Positions 24,749 through 36,581 of a stretch of 64,000 bases of DNA are shown here, one piece after another; within the stretch, counting starts at the first letter, position 1, and each line of letters begins with the position of its first letter. This DNA comes from Corynebacterium jeddahense. Its GTDB lineage: Bacteria; Actinomycetota; Actinomycetes; Mycobacteriales; Mycobacteriaceae. The position numbers and the translations under genes are program-made. Below the pieces are notes generated by a model that saw only the letters and a program-made list of their open reading frames with translations, was not told where the DNA came from and searched no databases. The DNA is taken from positions 2,232,001-2,296,000 of the forward strand of contig NZ_CP063194.1 of assembly GCF_028609865.1 (NCBI RefSeq), given 5' to 3'.

Positions 24749-26512
24749 ATGACCAATTTCGCTCAGCAAGTAGTGAAGCGGCTCGAGGACCTTGGCGTCA
24801 AGCGCATTTACGGCCTCGTCGGCGATTCGCTTAACCCGCTTTCCGACGCCGTCCGGCAGTCCGACATCGAATGGGTCCACGTCCGCAACGAGGAGGCTGC
24901 CGCCTTCGCCGCCGGCGCCGACTCGCTGGCCGCCGACGAGCTCGCAGTCTGCGGCGCCTCCTGCGGCCCGGGCAACACCCACTTCGTCCAGGGCCTGTTC
25001 GAGTCCCACCGCAACGGCGCGAAGGTGCTCGCCATCGCCTCCCACATCCCGACCGTGGAGATCGGCTCCTCCTTCTTCCAGGAGACCCACCCGGAGCTAC
25101 TGTTCCAGGAGTGCTCCTCCTACTGCGAGGTCGTGCACAACGCCGACCAGGGCATGCGCGTGCTGCACAACGCGCTGCAGAACACCCTCGCCGGCAGCGG
25201 TGTCTCCGTGATGGTGGTGCCGGGCGACGTGTTCGCCGAGGACACCGCGGACGGCCCGCACACCTCCGACAGCGTCTACGCCACCGGCGCAAACAAGCGC
25301 GTCTACCCGGACCCGCAGGAGGCGGCGCGCCTGGTCGAGGCCATTAATAAGGCCGACAAGATCACCCTATTCTGCGGCTACGGCGCCCGCGACGCCCGCG
25401 AGGAGGTGTTCGCGCTGGCCGAGAAGATCAAGTCCCCCATCGGCCACTCCTTCCGCGGCAAGATGTACTTCGAGTACGACAATCCGTTTGACGTGGGCAT
25501 GTCCGGCCTTTTGGGCTACGGCGCCTGCGTGGACGCGATGGAGGAGTCCGACCTGTTCATCATGGTGGGCACCGACTTCCCGTACACCGACTGGTTACCG
25601 GATGAGAACGTCGCGCAGATCGACATCAACGGCGCCCACATCGGCCGCCGCACCACCGTCGAATACCCGGTCGTGGGCGACGTGAAGAGCGTCATCGAGA
25701 ACATCCTCCCCCACATCGAGGAGAAGAAGGACCGCAAGTTCCTGGACAAGATGCTCAAGCGCCACTACGAGCTGCTCGAGCACGTGGTGAACCACTACAC
25801 CCACAAGGCATCCGAGGCGAAGAAGCCGATCCACCCCGAGCTCGCCGCGTCCGTGCTGGACAAGCTTGCCGACGACGACGCGTACTTCACCGTCGACACC
25901 GGAATGTGCAACGTGTGGTCCTCGCGCTACCTCACCCCGAACGGCAAGCGCGACGAGGCCGCCTCCTTCTTGCACGGCACCATGGCCAACGCCCTGCCGA
26001 TGGCCATCGGCGTGCAGGCCGCGTTCCCGGACCGCCAGGTCATTTCCTGGTCCGGCGATGGTGGCCTGGGCATGCTCATGGGTGAGCTGCTCACCATCAA
26101 GCTGCACCAGCTGCCGGTGAAGGTCATCTGCTTCAACAACTCCTCGCTCGGCATGGTCAAGCTGGAGATGATGGTGGCCGGCATGCCGTACTTCGGCACC
26201 GACCACGAGCAGGCCAACTACGCCGAGATTGCCAAGGGCGTGGGCATCAAGTCCTTCCGCATCGAGGATCCGGACGACCTCGAGCCGGTGCTCAAGGAGG
26301 CCCTCGCGTTCGACGGCCCGGTACTCGTCGACATCGTCACCGATCCCGAGGCGCTGTCGCTGCCGCCGGGAATCACCTGGGACATGATGAAGGGCTTCAC
26401 CAAGTCCGGCGTGCGCACCGCGTTCCTTGAGGGCGGCGTCGGTCGCCTGTTCAACCTGGCGAAGTCCAACCTGCGCCACCTCGGCGGTGCCGCAGCCATC
26501 GAGTTCGGATAG
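24749..26512 (+). CDS. poxB: Pyruvate:quinone oxidoreductase (pyruvate oxidase)
   Basis: 587 aa, thiamine-diphosphate/FAD enzyme that converts pyruvate to acetate and CO2 and passes electrons to the quinone pool at the membrane face. The N-terminal PYR domain has the catalytic Glu in HVRNEEAAAFAA, the C-terminal PP domain has the ThDP motif SGDGGLGMLMGELLTIKLHQLPVKVICFNN, and the C-terminus (FNLAKSNLRHLG) could be the lipid-binding helix known in E. coli PoxB. GAGGAG lies 11 nt before the ATG, and a strong terminator follows. Single-gene unit. Confidence 0.95.
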   Translation: MTNFAQQVVKRLEDLGVKRIYGLVGDSLNPLSDAVRQSDIEWVHVRNEEAAAFAAGADSLAADELAVCGASCGPGNTHFVQGLFESHRNGAKVLAIASHIPTVEIGSSFFQETHPELLFQECSSYCEVVHNADQGMRVLHNALQNTLAGSGVSVMVVPGDVFAEDTADGPHTSDSVYATGANKRVYPDPQEAARLVEAINKADKITLFCGYGARDAREEVFALAEKIKSPIGHSFRGKMYFEYDNPFDVGMSGLLGYGACVDAMEESDLFIMVGTDFPYTDWLPDENVAQIDINGAHIGRRTTVEYPVVGDVKSVIENILPHIEEKKDRKFLDKMLKRHYELLEHVVNHYTHKASEAKKPIHPELAASVLDKLADDDAYFTVDTGMCNVWSSRYLTPNGKRDEAASFLHGTMANALPMAIGVQAAFPDRQVISWSGDGGLGMLMGELLTIKLHQLPVKVICFNNSSLGMVKLEMMVAGMPYFGTDHEQANYAEIAKGVGIKSFRIEDPDDLEPVLKEALAFDGPVLVDIVTDPEALSLPPGITWDMMKGFTKSGVRTAFLEGGVGRLFNLAKSNLRHLGGAAAIEFG

Positions 26513-26527
26513 GTCCGTTGGTTTTTG

Positions 26528-26563
26528 CCGCCCCGCTGCCGTTGTGGTTGCGGGGCGGTTTTC
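26528..26563 (+). terminator. poxB terminator
   Basis: CCGCCCCG (26528-26535) pairs with CGGGGCGG (26551-26558), followed by TTTTC. Confidence 0.88.
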
Positions 26564-26604
26564 GTTGGTTACCCATTCATTCGTAGATCGTTATACAACC
26601 GAAA

Positions 26605-26626
26605 CCTAATGATCGTACCTATTAGG
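26605..26626. promoter_or_regulatory. Inverted repeat before the membrane-protein gene
   Basis: CCTAAT and ATTAGG are separated by 10 bases in an AT-richer gap about 60 bases before the next ATG. It could be a regulator site; no family is recognised. Confidence 0.35.
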
Positions 26627-26685
26627 TATCGTTGCGCGGGTTGCCAAAAGTTGGCGAAAGACTTGAAGAAAGGGTCTAAACTTTT

Positions 26686-27483
26686 ATGACTTCCCCGCAA
26701 AACGGGCAGAACCGCCAGGTTCGCAAGACCACCACTCGCCGCACCGCTGCGCCGGCCACCTCTTCCACCGCCGTGCGCACCGATGTTGAGGACGACCAGC
26801 ACATCGGCCAGGAGGCCTGGATCGGCACCGACTCCACCGACGTGTCCAACGGCAACGTGTCCTGGGGCGCGATCATCGCAGGTGTGGTGACCTTCCTGGC
26901 CATTATGATCCTGCTCGGCGTCGGTGCTGCCGCCATGGGCCTGCAGGGCTCCTCCGGCATGGCGACCGGCATCTTCGCCCTCATCTCCCTGGCCGTGGCC
27001 TTCGCCGCCGCTGGCTACGTCTCCGGCGCCCTTGGCGTCCGCGCTGGCCTGTTCCACGGCCTGGGCACCTGGGCGACTTCCCTGATCGCCTCCCTGGTCC
27101 TCGCCGGCTGGCTCGGCGCTTCCGTGATCGGCGGCCTGGGTTCCGTCATCGGCAACGTTGCTGGCACCGCCGCTGAGACCGCAGGCAATGCAGCGAACGT
27201 CACCCGCCAAGATGCCGAGGACGCCTCCAACGCCGCGCAGGACAATATCTCCCAGAACGACGTTGACCAGGCTCGCGACCGCGCGACCGACGCCGCCAAC
27301 GATGCCGCCAACCAGGCACGCGACGCGTACAACGAGTACTCCGACGATGCCGCTGCCGGCACTTGGTGGACCTTCGCCGGTCTGCTGATCGGCGCACTGA
27401 TCTCCGCCCTCGCAGGCGCAGCCGGTGCCCGCTCCGTGCTCAACCGCGACGAGACCGCGGTGCGCACCACGGTTCGCCGCTAA
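26686..27483 (+). CDS. Membrane protein with helical Ala/Asn/Asp-rich insert
   Basis: 265 aa. A polar, Thr/Arg-rich N-terminus of about 55 residues precedes three or four hydrophobic helices (WGAIIAGVVTFLAIMILLGVGAA, GIFALISLAVAFAAAGYVSG, LIASLVLAGWLGASVIGGLGSVIG). A polar stretch of about 75 residues follows, with repeated DAxNxAxD heptad-like pattern (likely extracellular helix), then a last membrane helix (FAGLLIGALISALAGAAGA). It resembles actinobacterial YrzE/TIGR04086-like proteins of unknown role. Codon use is strongly biased, suggesting high expression. A strong terminator follows. Confidence 0.65.
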   Translation: MTSPQNGQNRQVRKTTTRRTAAPATSSTAVRTDVEDDQHIGQEAWIGTDSTDVSNGNVSWGAIIAGVVTFLAIMILLGVGAAAMGLQGSSGMATGIFALISLAVAFAAAGYVSGALGVRAGLFHGLGTWATSLIASLVLAGWLGASVIGGLGSVIGNVAGTAAETAGNAANVTRQDAEDASNAAQDNISQNDVDQARDRATDAANDAANQARDAYNEYSDDAAAGTWWTFAGLLIGALISALAGAAGARSVLNRDETAVRTTVRR

Positions 27484-27498
27484 ACCGGCTCGGCCTCG

Positions 27499-27538
27499 CC
27501 CCCGCTGCCTCTCCTTTCTGGGAGTCGGCGGGGGTTTT
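27499..27538 (+). terminator. Rho-independent terminator
   Basis: CCCCCGC (27499-27505) pairs with GCGGGGG (27528-27534), then TTTT. Ends the membrane-protein gene. Confidence 0.88.
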
Positions 27539-27583
27539 GCTTGTTTGGAGTTGCAGCGACCGGGGCCGCAGCGCCAGAGCTGG

Positions 27584-27652
27584 GGGTGGATATGGGTGTT
27601 TGGCGCATCACTGACAGATCTGTCGCAATTGCGCTGAGGCCCATATCCACCC
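27584..27652. repeat. Nested inverted repeat in the convergent gap
   Basis: A perfect 13-bp pair, GGGTGGATATGGG (27584-27596) and CCCATATCCACCC (27640-27652), encloses GCGCA/TTGCGC arms and the 12-bp palindrome GACAGATCTGTC (27613-27624). The gap of about 310 bases (27484-27792) between two convergent genes holds this element, the next hairpin and nothing else recognisable. Confidence 0.75.
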
Positions 27653-27690
27653 GCAGCCCTCGCGCCCCGACTGCTCACCCATGCCAACCG

Positions 27691-27763
27691 ACAAACCCGG
27701 CTAAGTAGACCCGACTATGTCTCTGAAAATCAGAGATAGCCGGGTCTACTTAGCCGGGTTTGT
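27691..27763. repeat. Long fold-back hairpin downstream of hspR
   Basis: About 33 bp of nearly perfect stem: ACAAACCCGGCTAAGTAG at 27691-27708 is mirrored at 27746-27763, with a loop of a few A residues. It lies 30 nt past the hspR stop between convergent genes and may act as a terminator on both strands. Its arm (CCCGGCTA, TAGACCCGGCTA) resembles the units repeated at 36186-36430. Confidence 0.8.
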
Positions 27764-27792
27764 GGGCGAGTTCGGAGGAAGGGGCCGCCCGG

Positions 27793-28209
27793 TTAAGCAC
27801 CAGGGCGGCGGCGTCGAGAAGCGGCGGGCTCCCAGGCCACCACAGCGGTTGAGCGCGGCACGTGGACGAGCTCACCGCCGCGGCGCGAACCGGATTGCAG
27901 CTTCTGGCGCAGCTCCTCGTTGTGGCCGCGTTGGGTTTCCAGCTCGTCCTGGAGCTGCTCGATTTGCTGGGTCATCTCGATGATCGTCTTGATGCCCGCG
28001 AGGTTGACGCCCTCCTCCTGGGAGAGGTACTGGATGCGCCGCAGCATGGTGATGTCGCGGCGCGAGTACCGGCGCCCGCCGCCCTTGGTGCGCATCGGGG
28101 TGACCAGGCCCAGCCGGTCGTAGGTGCGCAGGGTCTGCGCGTGCATGCCGGTGAGCTCGGCGGCGGCGGAGATGACGAAGTACTCGTTGTAATCCTTGTC
28201 TTCGGCCAT
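27793..28209 (-). CDS. hspR: HspR, MerR-family heat-shock repressor
   Basis: 138 aa. The N-terminal MerR helix-turn-helix reads FVISAAAELTGMHAQTLRTYDRLGLVTP with the wing RTKGGGRRYSRRDITML. A coiled coil follows (IKTIIEMTQQIEQLQDELETQR), then the typical tail ELVHVPRSTAVVAWEP. HspR binds HAIR sites (CTTGAGT-N7-ACTCAAG) and needs DnaK as co-repressor. HAIR sites are present before dnaK, dnaJ and clpB in this window. Last gene of the dnaJ-hspR unit; the start follows GGAGG at 17 nt from the dnaJ stop. Confidence 0.95.
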   Translation of the reverse strand: MAEDKDYNEYFVISAAAELTGMHAQTLRTYDRLGLVTPMRTKGGGRRYSRRDITMLRRIQYLSQEEGVNLAGIKTIIEMTQQIEQLQDELETQRGHNEELRQKLQSGSRRGGELVHVPRSTAVVAWEPAASRRRRPGA

Positions 28210-28226
28210 CTAAACCACCTCCTTAC

Positions 28227-29408
28227 CTAAAGTCCAGCCCAGCCGGCGCGCGGGTCGAAGCCCGCATCCTTTTCCGCCTGGGCGTAGGCGCGCAGCGCGG
28301 AGGTTGCCGACGGGTCGAGATTGGAAGGCACCTTCACCTCGATGGTGACCAACAGGTCGCCTGCAGCACCGGAGCGCTTGGGCACGCCGCGGCCCTTCAC
28401 GCGCAGGGTGCGGCCGTTCGGGGTGCCGGCCGGGACCTTGACCTTCACCGGGTTGTCCAAGGTGGGCACGGTGATCGTGGACCCGAGGGCTGCTTCGGCG
28501 AAGGTGACCGGGACGGTGACTTCGAGGTCGTCGCCGGTGCGGTTGAAGACGGCGTCGCTACGCACGTGCACTGTGACGAAGAGGTCGCCAGCGGGCGTGC
28601 CGTTCGGGCCGGCCTCGCCCTGGCCGGCGAGGCGCACCTTCTGGCCGTCGACAACGCCGGCGGGGATGCGCACCGTGATCGAGCGGGTACGCCGGACGGT
28701 GCCGGTGCCGCCGCAGGTCGGGCAGGGGTCCTCGATGACCTCGCCGGTGCCGCCGCAGTTCGTACACGGCCGGGCCATGCCGAACGCGCCGGAGTTCTCG
28801 CGGATGTACCCGGTGCCGGAGCAGACCTCGCAGGTGTGGGTCTTGCCGGACTTCGACCCGGAGCCGTGGCACGTGGTGCACGGCGCGTCGCCGGTGAGCT
28901 CGACCGGGATGGTCGTGCCCTTGGCGGCCTCGCGGAAATCGAGGGTTATTTCGGTTTCGACGTCGGCCCCCCGCGACTGCCGAGCGTTCCTGCCAGCACC
29001 GCCGCTGCGGCCAAAGATGCCACCGAAGAGATCACCAAGGCCGCCGTCTCCAGCTTCCCCACCGGCTGCGCCGAAGAGGTCGGAGAGGTCGAATTCCGCA
29101 TCCGTGCTGCGAAACCCGCCGGGGAATCCCGAGCCTCCTCCCCGCCCGAAGCGGCTGAAGCCGCCCGAGCTGATCATCGACTTCAGCTGGTCGTATTCCT
29201 TGCGCTTCTCCTCGTCACCGAGGACGTCGTACGCCTCGGCGACCCGCTTGAATTTCTCCTCCGCCTGCTTGTCCCCCGGGTGGGAGTCCGGGTGGTTCTC
29301 TCGTGCGAGCTTGCGGTAGGCCTTCTTAATATCCGCGGCGCTTGCGGACGAGCTCACGCCCAAGTCGCCGTAGTAGTCCTTGTCGGCCCATTCCTGTTGC
29401 ATTGCCAT
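28227..29408 (-). CDS. dnaJ: Chaperone DnaJ
   Basis: 393 aa full-length type I J-protein: J domain with the HPD tripeptide ([11 protein letters not shown]), a Gly/Phe-rich segment ([16 protein letters not shown]), four zinc-finger CxxCxGxG repeats ([32 protein letters not shown]) and two C-terminal beta domains. It delivers clients to DnaK and stimulates its ATPase. GGAAGGAGGG precedes the ATG. It is separated from grpE by a terminator and has its own imperfect HAIR site, so dnaJ-hspR can be transcribed independently. Confidence 0.96.
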   Translation of the reverse strand: MAMQQEWADKDYYGDLGVSSSASAADIKKAYRKLARENHPDSHPGDKQAEEKFKRVAEAYDVLGDEEKRKEYDQLKSMISSGGFSRFGRGGGSGFPGGFRSTDAEFDLSDLFGAAGGEAGDGGLGDLFGGIFGRSGGAGRNARQSRGADVETEITLDFREAAKGTTIPVELTGDAPCTTCHGSGSKSGKTHTCEVCSGTGYIRENSGAFGMARPCTNCGGTGEVIEDPCPTCGGTGTVRRTRSITVRIPAGVVDGQKVRLAGQGEAGPNGTPAGDLFVTVHVRSDAVFNRTGDDLEVTVPVTFAEAALGSTITVPTLDNPVKVKVPAGTPNGRTLRVKGRGVPKRSGAAGDLLVTIEVKVPSNLDPSATSALRAYAQAEKDAGFDPRAGWAGL

Positions 29409-29434
29409 CTCGCACCCTCCTTCCTTGTGAAAGA

Positions 29435-29455
29435 TTTGAGTCTGTCTCGCTAAAG
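29435..29455 (-). promoter_or_regulatory. HAIR-like site before dnaJ
   Basis: On the minus strand CTTTAGC, 7 nt, ACTCAAA: 11 of 14 bases match the HspR consensus. It lies about 30 bases before the dnaJ start, after the grpE terminator. Confidence 0.55.
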
Positions 29456-29484
29456 TTTGTTCGCTATCTAATCTAAAGAAAAAG

Positions 29485-29524
29485 CCGGGGCGAGGCCGCT
29501 TTCGCGCTTCCTCATGCCCCGGCC
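29485..29524 (-). terminator. grpE terminator
   Basis: GCCGGGGC (29485-29492) pairs with GCCCCGGC (29517-29524), with inner GAGG/CCTC pairing. On the minus strand it is followed by TTTTTCTTT. It splits the dnaK-grpE transcript from dnaJ-hspR. Confidence 0.85.
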
Positions 29525-29538
29525 TTGCTGGGTGAGCG

Positions 29539-30231
29539 TTACTGCTCGGCCTCGTCGGCGGCCTTGCCGGCCCCGCCCGCGGCCGGGTCGGCGATGATCA
29601 CCATGGCGTTGCGCACCAGGCGGTCCCCGATCGTGTAGCCCTTGCGCAGCGCGGTGCCGATGACCTTGTCGTCGCCGGTGGACAGATCCTGCACGGCCTC
29701 GTGGATCTCCGGGTTGAAGGGTTCGCCCTCCACGCCGAAGGACTTCACGCCCTGGCTGTCCATCACCGCGCGGAACTTGTCCGCGAAGCCCTTGAGCGGG
29801 CCCTCGGCGAGGTCACCGTGCTGCTCGGCGAGGTCAAGGTCGTCGAGGAGCGGGAGCAACTGGGTGGCGAACTTCGCCTTCGCGTTGTCCGTTGCCTGGC
29901 TGCGCTCGCGCTCGGTGCGGCGGCGGTAGTTCGCGTACTCCGCGCTTACGCGCTGCAGGGACTCGGTGCGCTCAGCGAGCTGGAGCTCGATGTCGCTCAC
30001 CGTGCCGTCGCCGTCGGCGTCCGGGTCGACCTCGCGGTCCGCCAGCTCGGCGGCGTCCTCGAGTTCGGCGTCGGAGACGGCTAGGAGGGGATCCTCGTCC
30101 GCGGAGAGCGCCTCGGACTCGGCGGCCTCGTCGGCCAAGCTTTCAGCTGCGTCCGGCGAGACGTACTGCTCGTCCGTCACCTCCGGGGCACCCGGGTTGT
30201 CGGGCATCTGCTCGTTGTACGGGTTCGTCAT
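29539..30231 (-). CDS. grpE: Nucleotide exchange factor GrpE
   Basis: 230 aa. The N-terminal 75 residues are very acidic and disordered. The GrpE coiled coil follows ([22 protein letters not shown]), then the beta domain ([44 protein letters not shown]). It releases ADP from DnaK. It is 30 nt downstream of dnaK, in the same unit. GGAGG precedes the ATG. Confidence 0.96.
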   Translation of the reverse strand: MTNPYNEQMPDNPGAPEVTDEQYVSPDAAESLADEAAESEALSADEDPLLAVSDAELEDAAELADREVDPDADGDGTVSDIELQLAERTESLQRVSAEYANYRRRTERERSQATDNAKAKFATQLLPLLDDLDLAEQHGDLAEGPLKGFADKFRAVMDSQGVKSFGVEGEPFNPEIHEAVQDLSTGDDKVIGTALRKGYTIGDRLVRNAMVIIADPAAGGAGKAADEAEQ

Positions 30232-30261
30232 CAGACGTCGCCTCCTTCTCGCTGGGTCGGG

Positions 30262-32248
<1,987 letters not shown>

Positions 32249-32314
32249 CACCCCGCGCAACTTTTTTCGTTTGCGCAGCTCAGACCCTTACAACACGCAC
32301 ACCAGGCACGCAAA

Positions 32315-32346
32315 ACACCTCCGGGGCGAGGTGCCGCCGGAGGTGT
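32315..32346 (-). terminator. ald terminator overlapping a motif variant
   Basis: ACACCTCCGG (32315-32324) pairs perfectly with CCGGAGGTGT (32337-32346), followed on the minus strand by TTTTGC. The right arm continues into a degenerate dispersed-motif copy (32336-32359). Confidence 0.85.
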
Positions 32347-32366
32347 CGTCGTCAAGCAAGAAGCCC

Positions 32367-33887
<1,521 letters not shown>

Positions 33888-34041
33888 GTTCAGGGCCTTT
33901 CTCGTTTTCGGGTTGCGAATGTGGCCTACGCTACACCGCACACGTGTTGTGGTCTAGAACATTTTTCGTATCGACGGCCATTCGGCCCTCCCTCGCAGCT
34001 CACACATATGCAACGCGCAGCATCTCTGGCACAATGTCCGA

Positions 34042-35457
34042 GTGACCGAACGTAATAACACTGACTACGTGGGCGCGCTGGACACCGCCGTTGACGACGT
34101 CCACATGCTGCCCACCCCCGCCGACGCGGCCCAGGAGCTCTCGAGGGAGCCCATCGACCGCGGCGACATCATCGCCGCCGACGGCCGCACCGCCGCAGCG
34201 TGGGCGCTGCGCTTCATCATCATCGTCGCCGCGACCGCGATCCTGCTCTACCTGCTCAAGTGGGTCTGGATGGGCCTGCTGCCCATCCTGCTCGCGCTCA
34301 TCGTCTCCACCGTGCTGTGGCCGCCGGTGCGCTGGATGCGCATGCACAAGGTGCCCGCCGCACTCGCGGTGTTCATCGTGCTTATCGGCGCCTTCGCCCT
34401 CATCGGCGGCATCTTCGCCGCCATGGCGCCGACGGTGAAGTCACAGAGCGGCGACCTTGCCAACCAGGCCGAGGAGGGCGTCAACCAGATCGTCGACTGG
34501 CTCAAGGACCGTGACTTCACCTTCCTCGAGCCGGAAAAGATCCAGCAGGCGATGGACCAGGCCACCGCGTTTGCGAAGGGCCAAGCCTCCAACATCGCCT
34601 CGGGCGTGTTTTCCGGCATCGGCGTGATCGCGTCGGTAGGCACGACGCTCGCGCTGACGCTCGTGCTCACCTTCTTCTTCCTCAAAGACGGCGACCGCTT
34701 CCTGCCCTGGGTGCGCAAGTACACCGGCGTGCGCGCGGGCTGGCACCTCACCGAGGTGTGCATGCGCTCCTGGAACACGCTGTCCGGCTTCATCCGCACC
34801 CAGGCCATCGTGTCCATGGTTGACGCCGTGTTCATCGGCCTCGGCCTCGTGTTCCTTGGCGTCCCGCTGTGGCCGGTGCTCGCCGTGATCACGTTCTTCG
34901 CCGGCTTCATCCCGATCGTCGGCGCCGTGACCGCCGGCGCCCTCGCCGTGATCGTCGCCCTCGTGTCCAACGGGTTCATGAACGCGGTCTTCGTGCTCAT
35001 CCTCATCATCGCGGTGCAGCAGCTCGAGGGCAACGTCCTCTCCCCGATCCTGCAGTCCCAGGCCATGGGCCTGCACGCCGCCATCGTGCTGCTCGTCGTC
35101 GCCGTCGGCGGCACGCTCTTCGGCATCGTCGGCGCTTTCCTCGCCGTGCCGGTCGCCGCCGTCGCCGCCGTGTGGCTGCGCTACTGGGCGGAGATGGTCT
35201 CGCTGCGCTCGGGCGAGATCACCGCGGACGAGATACAAATAGCCACACAACAAACCCAGACCATGGACTCCAAGCAGTCCTTCCTCGCCGTGCGCGACCA
35301 CATGATGAAGATGGCCAAGCGCGAGCGCCCAAACACCAAGGTGCCGGTGAAGGAGGGCCTCGGTTCCACACGCGTGCCCACCGGCGACGAGGCCATCGAG
35401 ACCCACACCGACACCGAGGTGCCGGGCCGCGCCCGCGCCCTCGAGGAGCAAGAGTAG
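34042..35457 (+). CDS. AI-2E/PerM-family membrane transporter
   Basis: 471 aa. A polar N-terminus of about 50 residues is followed by about eight helices typical of the AI-2E family (WALRFIIIVAATAILLYLLKWVWMGLLPILLALIVSTVLWPPV, VLVLTFFFLKDGDRFLPWV, FIGLGLVFLGVPLWPVLAVITFFAGFIPIVGAVTAGALAVIVALVSNGF, LEGNVLSPILQSQAMGLHAAIVLL) and a polar cytoplasmic tail. Family members export autoinducers or act as Na+/H+ antiporters; the substrate is not predictable. The GTG at 34042 has no ribosome site, and CACAAT lies about 6 nt upstream, so the message is probably leaderless. Confidence 0.85.
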   Translation: MTERNNTDYVGALDTAVDDVHMLPTPADAAQELSREPIDRGDIIAADGRTAAAWALRFIIIVAATAILLYLLKWVWMGLLPILLALIVSTVLWPPVRWMRMHKVPAALAVFIVLIGAFALIGGIFAAMAPTVKSQSGDLANQAEEGVNQIVDWLKDRDFTFLEPEKIQQAMDQATAFAKGQASNIASGVFSGIGVIASVGTTLALTLVLTFFFLKDGDRFLPWVRKYTGVRAGWHLTEVCMRSWNTLSGFIRTQAIVSMVDAVFIGLGLVFLGVPLWPVLAVITFFAGFIPIVGAVTAGALAVIVALVSNGFMNAVFVLILIIAVQQLEGNVLSPILQSQAMGLHAAIVLLVVAVGGTLFGIVGAFLAVPVAAVAAVWLRYWAEMVSLRSGEITADEIQIATQQTQTMDSKQSFLAVRDHMMKMAKRERPNTKVPVKEGLGSTRVPTGDEAIETHTDTEVPGRARALEEQE

Positions 35458-35501
35458 GTACGGTGGATGACGCAATTGCTTATCGACGAAAGGACGTTTC
35501 C

Positions 35502-36026
35502 GTGTCTGACCTTAACGGCAAGACAATCGCGATCATCGCTACCAACGGCTTCGAGGATTCGGAGCTGACCTCCCCGAAGGAGGCCGTCGAGTCCGCCGAC
35601 GCGGCGACCAAGGTCGTCTCCACCGAAACCGGCGAGATCGAGGGCAAGAAGGGCGCGAAGGTCTCCGTCGACGAGACCACCGCCGACGCCTCCGTCGACG
35701 AGTTCGACGCCCTCATCCTCCCCGGCGGCACCACCAACGCGGACACCATCCGCACCGACAAGGACGCCGTCGCCCTGGTCAAGGCGTTCAAGGACGCCGG
35801 CAAGCCGATCGGCGTGATCTGCCACGGCGGCTGGATCCTCACCGAGGCCGACCTGGTCAAGGGCGTGAAGCTCACCTCCGTGGCCAACGTGAAGACCGAC
35901 CTGGTCAACGCCGGTGCCAACTGGGTCGACGAGGAAGTCGTGGTCGACTCCGGCTTCATCTCCTCGCGCACCCCGGACGACCTGCCCGCGTTCAACGCGA
36001 AGATTGTCGAGGAGTTCGCGAAGTAG
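35502..36026 (+). CDS. DJ-1/PfpI-family protein
   Basis: 174 aa. The core GKTIAIIATNGFEDSELTSPKEAV, the nucleophile elbow GVICHGGWILTEADLVKG (Cys near 107) and the C-terminal segment match the PfpI/YhbO class of stress-protective glyoxalase or deglycase-like enzymes. The start is a GTG preceded by GAAAGGA. That ribosome site is embedded in a dispersed-motif copy (35476-35493). A hairpin terminator follows. Confidence 0.88.
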   Translation: MSDLNGKTIAIIATNGFEDSELTSPKEAVESADAATKVVSTETGEIEGKKGAKVSVDETTADASVDEFDALILPGGTTNADTIRTDKDAVALVKAFKDAGKPIGVICHGGWILTEADLVKGVKLTSVANVKTDLVNAGANWVDEEVVVDSGFISSRTPDDLPAFNAKIVEEFAK

Positions 36027-36071
36027 CGCCCGCCACTCTTCGCGATCTCGGGCACCCTGCCCTATCCCGCC

Positions 36072-36100
36072 GCCCGCCGGTTCCGCGCCGGCGGGCGTTG
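36072..36100 (+). terminator. Terminator after the DJ-1 gene
   Basis: GCCCGCCGG (36072-36080) pairs with CCGGCGGGC (36088-36096), followed by GTTGTTG. The right arm and tail are partly duplicated just downstream. Confidence 0.75.
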
Positions 36101-36114
36101 TTGTGCCCGGCGGG

Positions 36115-36445
36115 CGTTTTCGTGCCCGGCCCGCTGTCCGCCACGCCCCGCCCCTCTGCCTGCCCCTCAGCCCCCCTCATTCCCGAAAACCGGCTACCTG
36201 GACCCGGCTTACGCGCGGTTTTCGCCCCGGTAGCCGGAACCTAGTAGCCGGTTCTGGTGTGGGGACGGGGTGCGGGACGCGGGGCGGGGCGGGGCGTTGT
36301 CGTGCCCACCTCCCCGGCCCGCTGTCCGCCACACCCCGGCCCCCAGCCCCCTCATTCCCCAAAACCGGCTACCTGGATCCGGCTTTCGCGCGGTTTTCGC
36401 GCCGGTAGCCGGAACCTAGTAGCCGGTTCTGGTGTGAGGACGGGG
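36115..36445. repeat. Two about 150-bp direct repeats carrying fold-back units
   Basis: Copy A (36115-36270) and copy B (36295-36445) share GTCGTGCCC-like starts, CCCGCTGTCCGCCAC, CCCTCATTCCC, and a fold-back core: AAAACCGGCTACCTGGA, GCGCGGTTTTCG, CCGGTAGCCGGAACCTAGT, AGCCGGTTCTGGTGTG. AACCGGCTAC (36188-36197) pairs with GTAGCCGGTT (36244-36253), and likewise in copy B. The 555-base gap 36027-36581 holds the terminator, these repeats and the GC tract only; no gene is supported. Confidence 0.8.
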
Positions 36446-36581
36446 CACGGCGCGCGGGCGGGGCGCGGGGCGGCGCGGGCGCGGGCGGGGCGCGGGCGGG
36501 CCGCGGGGCGGCGCGGGCGCGGGCGGGCCGGCCCGCCCAGGCCCTGCCACCCCAGGCCCCGCCCCGGGCCCAGGCCTAGGC
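36446..36581. repeat. Extreme GC tract of short G-run repeats
   Basis: About 136 bases that are almost entirely G and C on visual inspection, with many GGGCG and GCGGGC runs on the + strand, changing to CCC runs and ending in a duplicated CCTAGG. It has the G-run density expected of G-quadruplex-capable DNA. It directly abuts the stop of the next minus-strand gene. Confidence 0.75.

Noticed and set aside
26569..27687. 372-aa minus frame over the membrane-protein gene
   Set aside because: Gly/Val/Asp-rich shadow crossing two terminators; the + strand gene has start, membrane helices and terminator.
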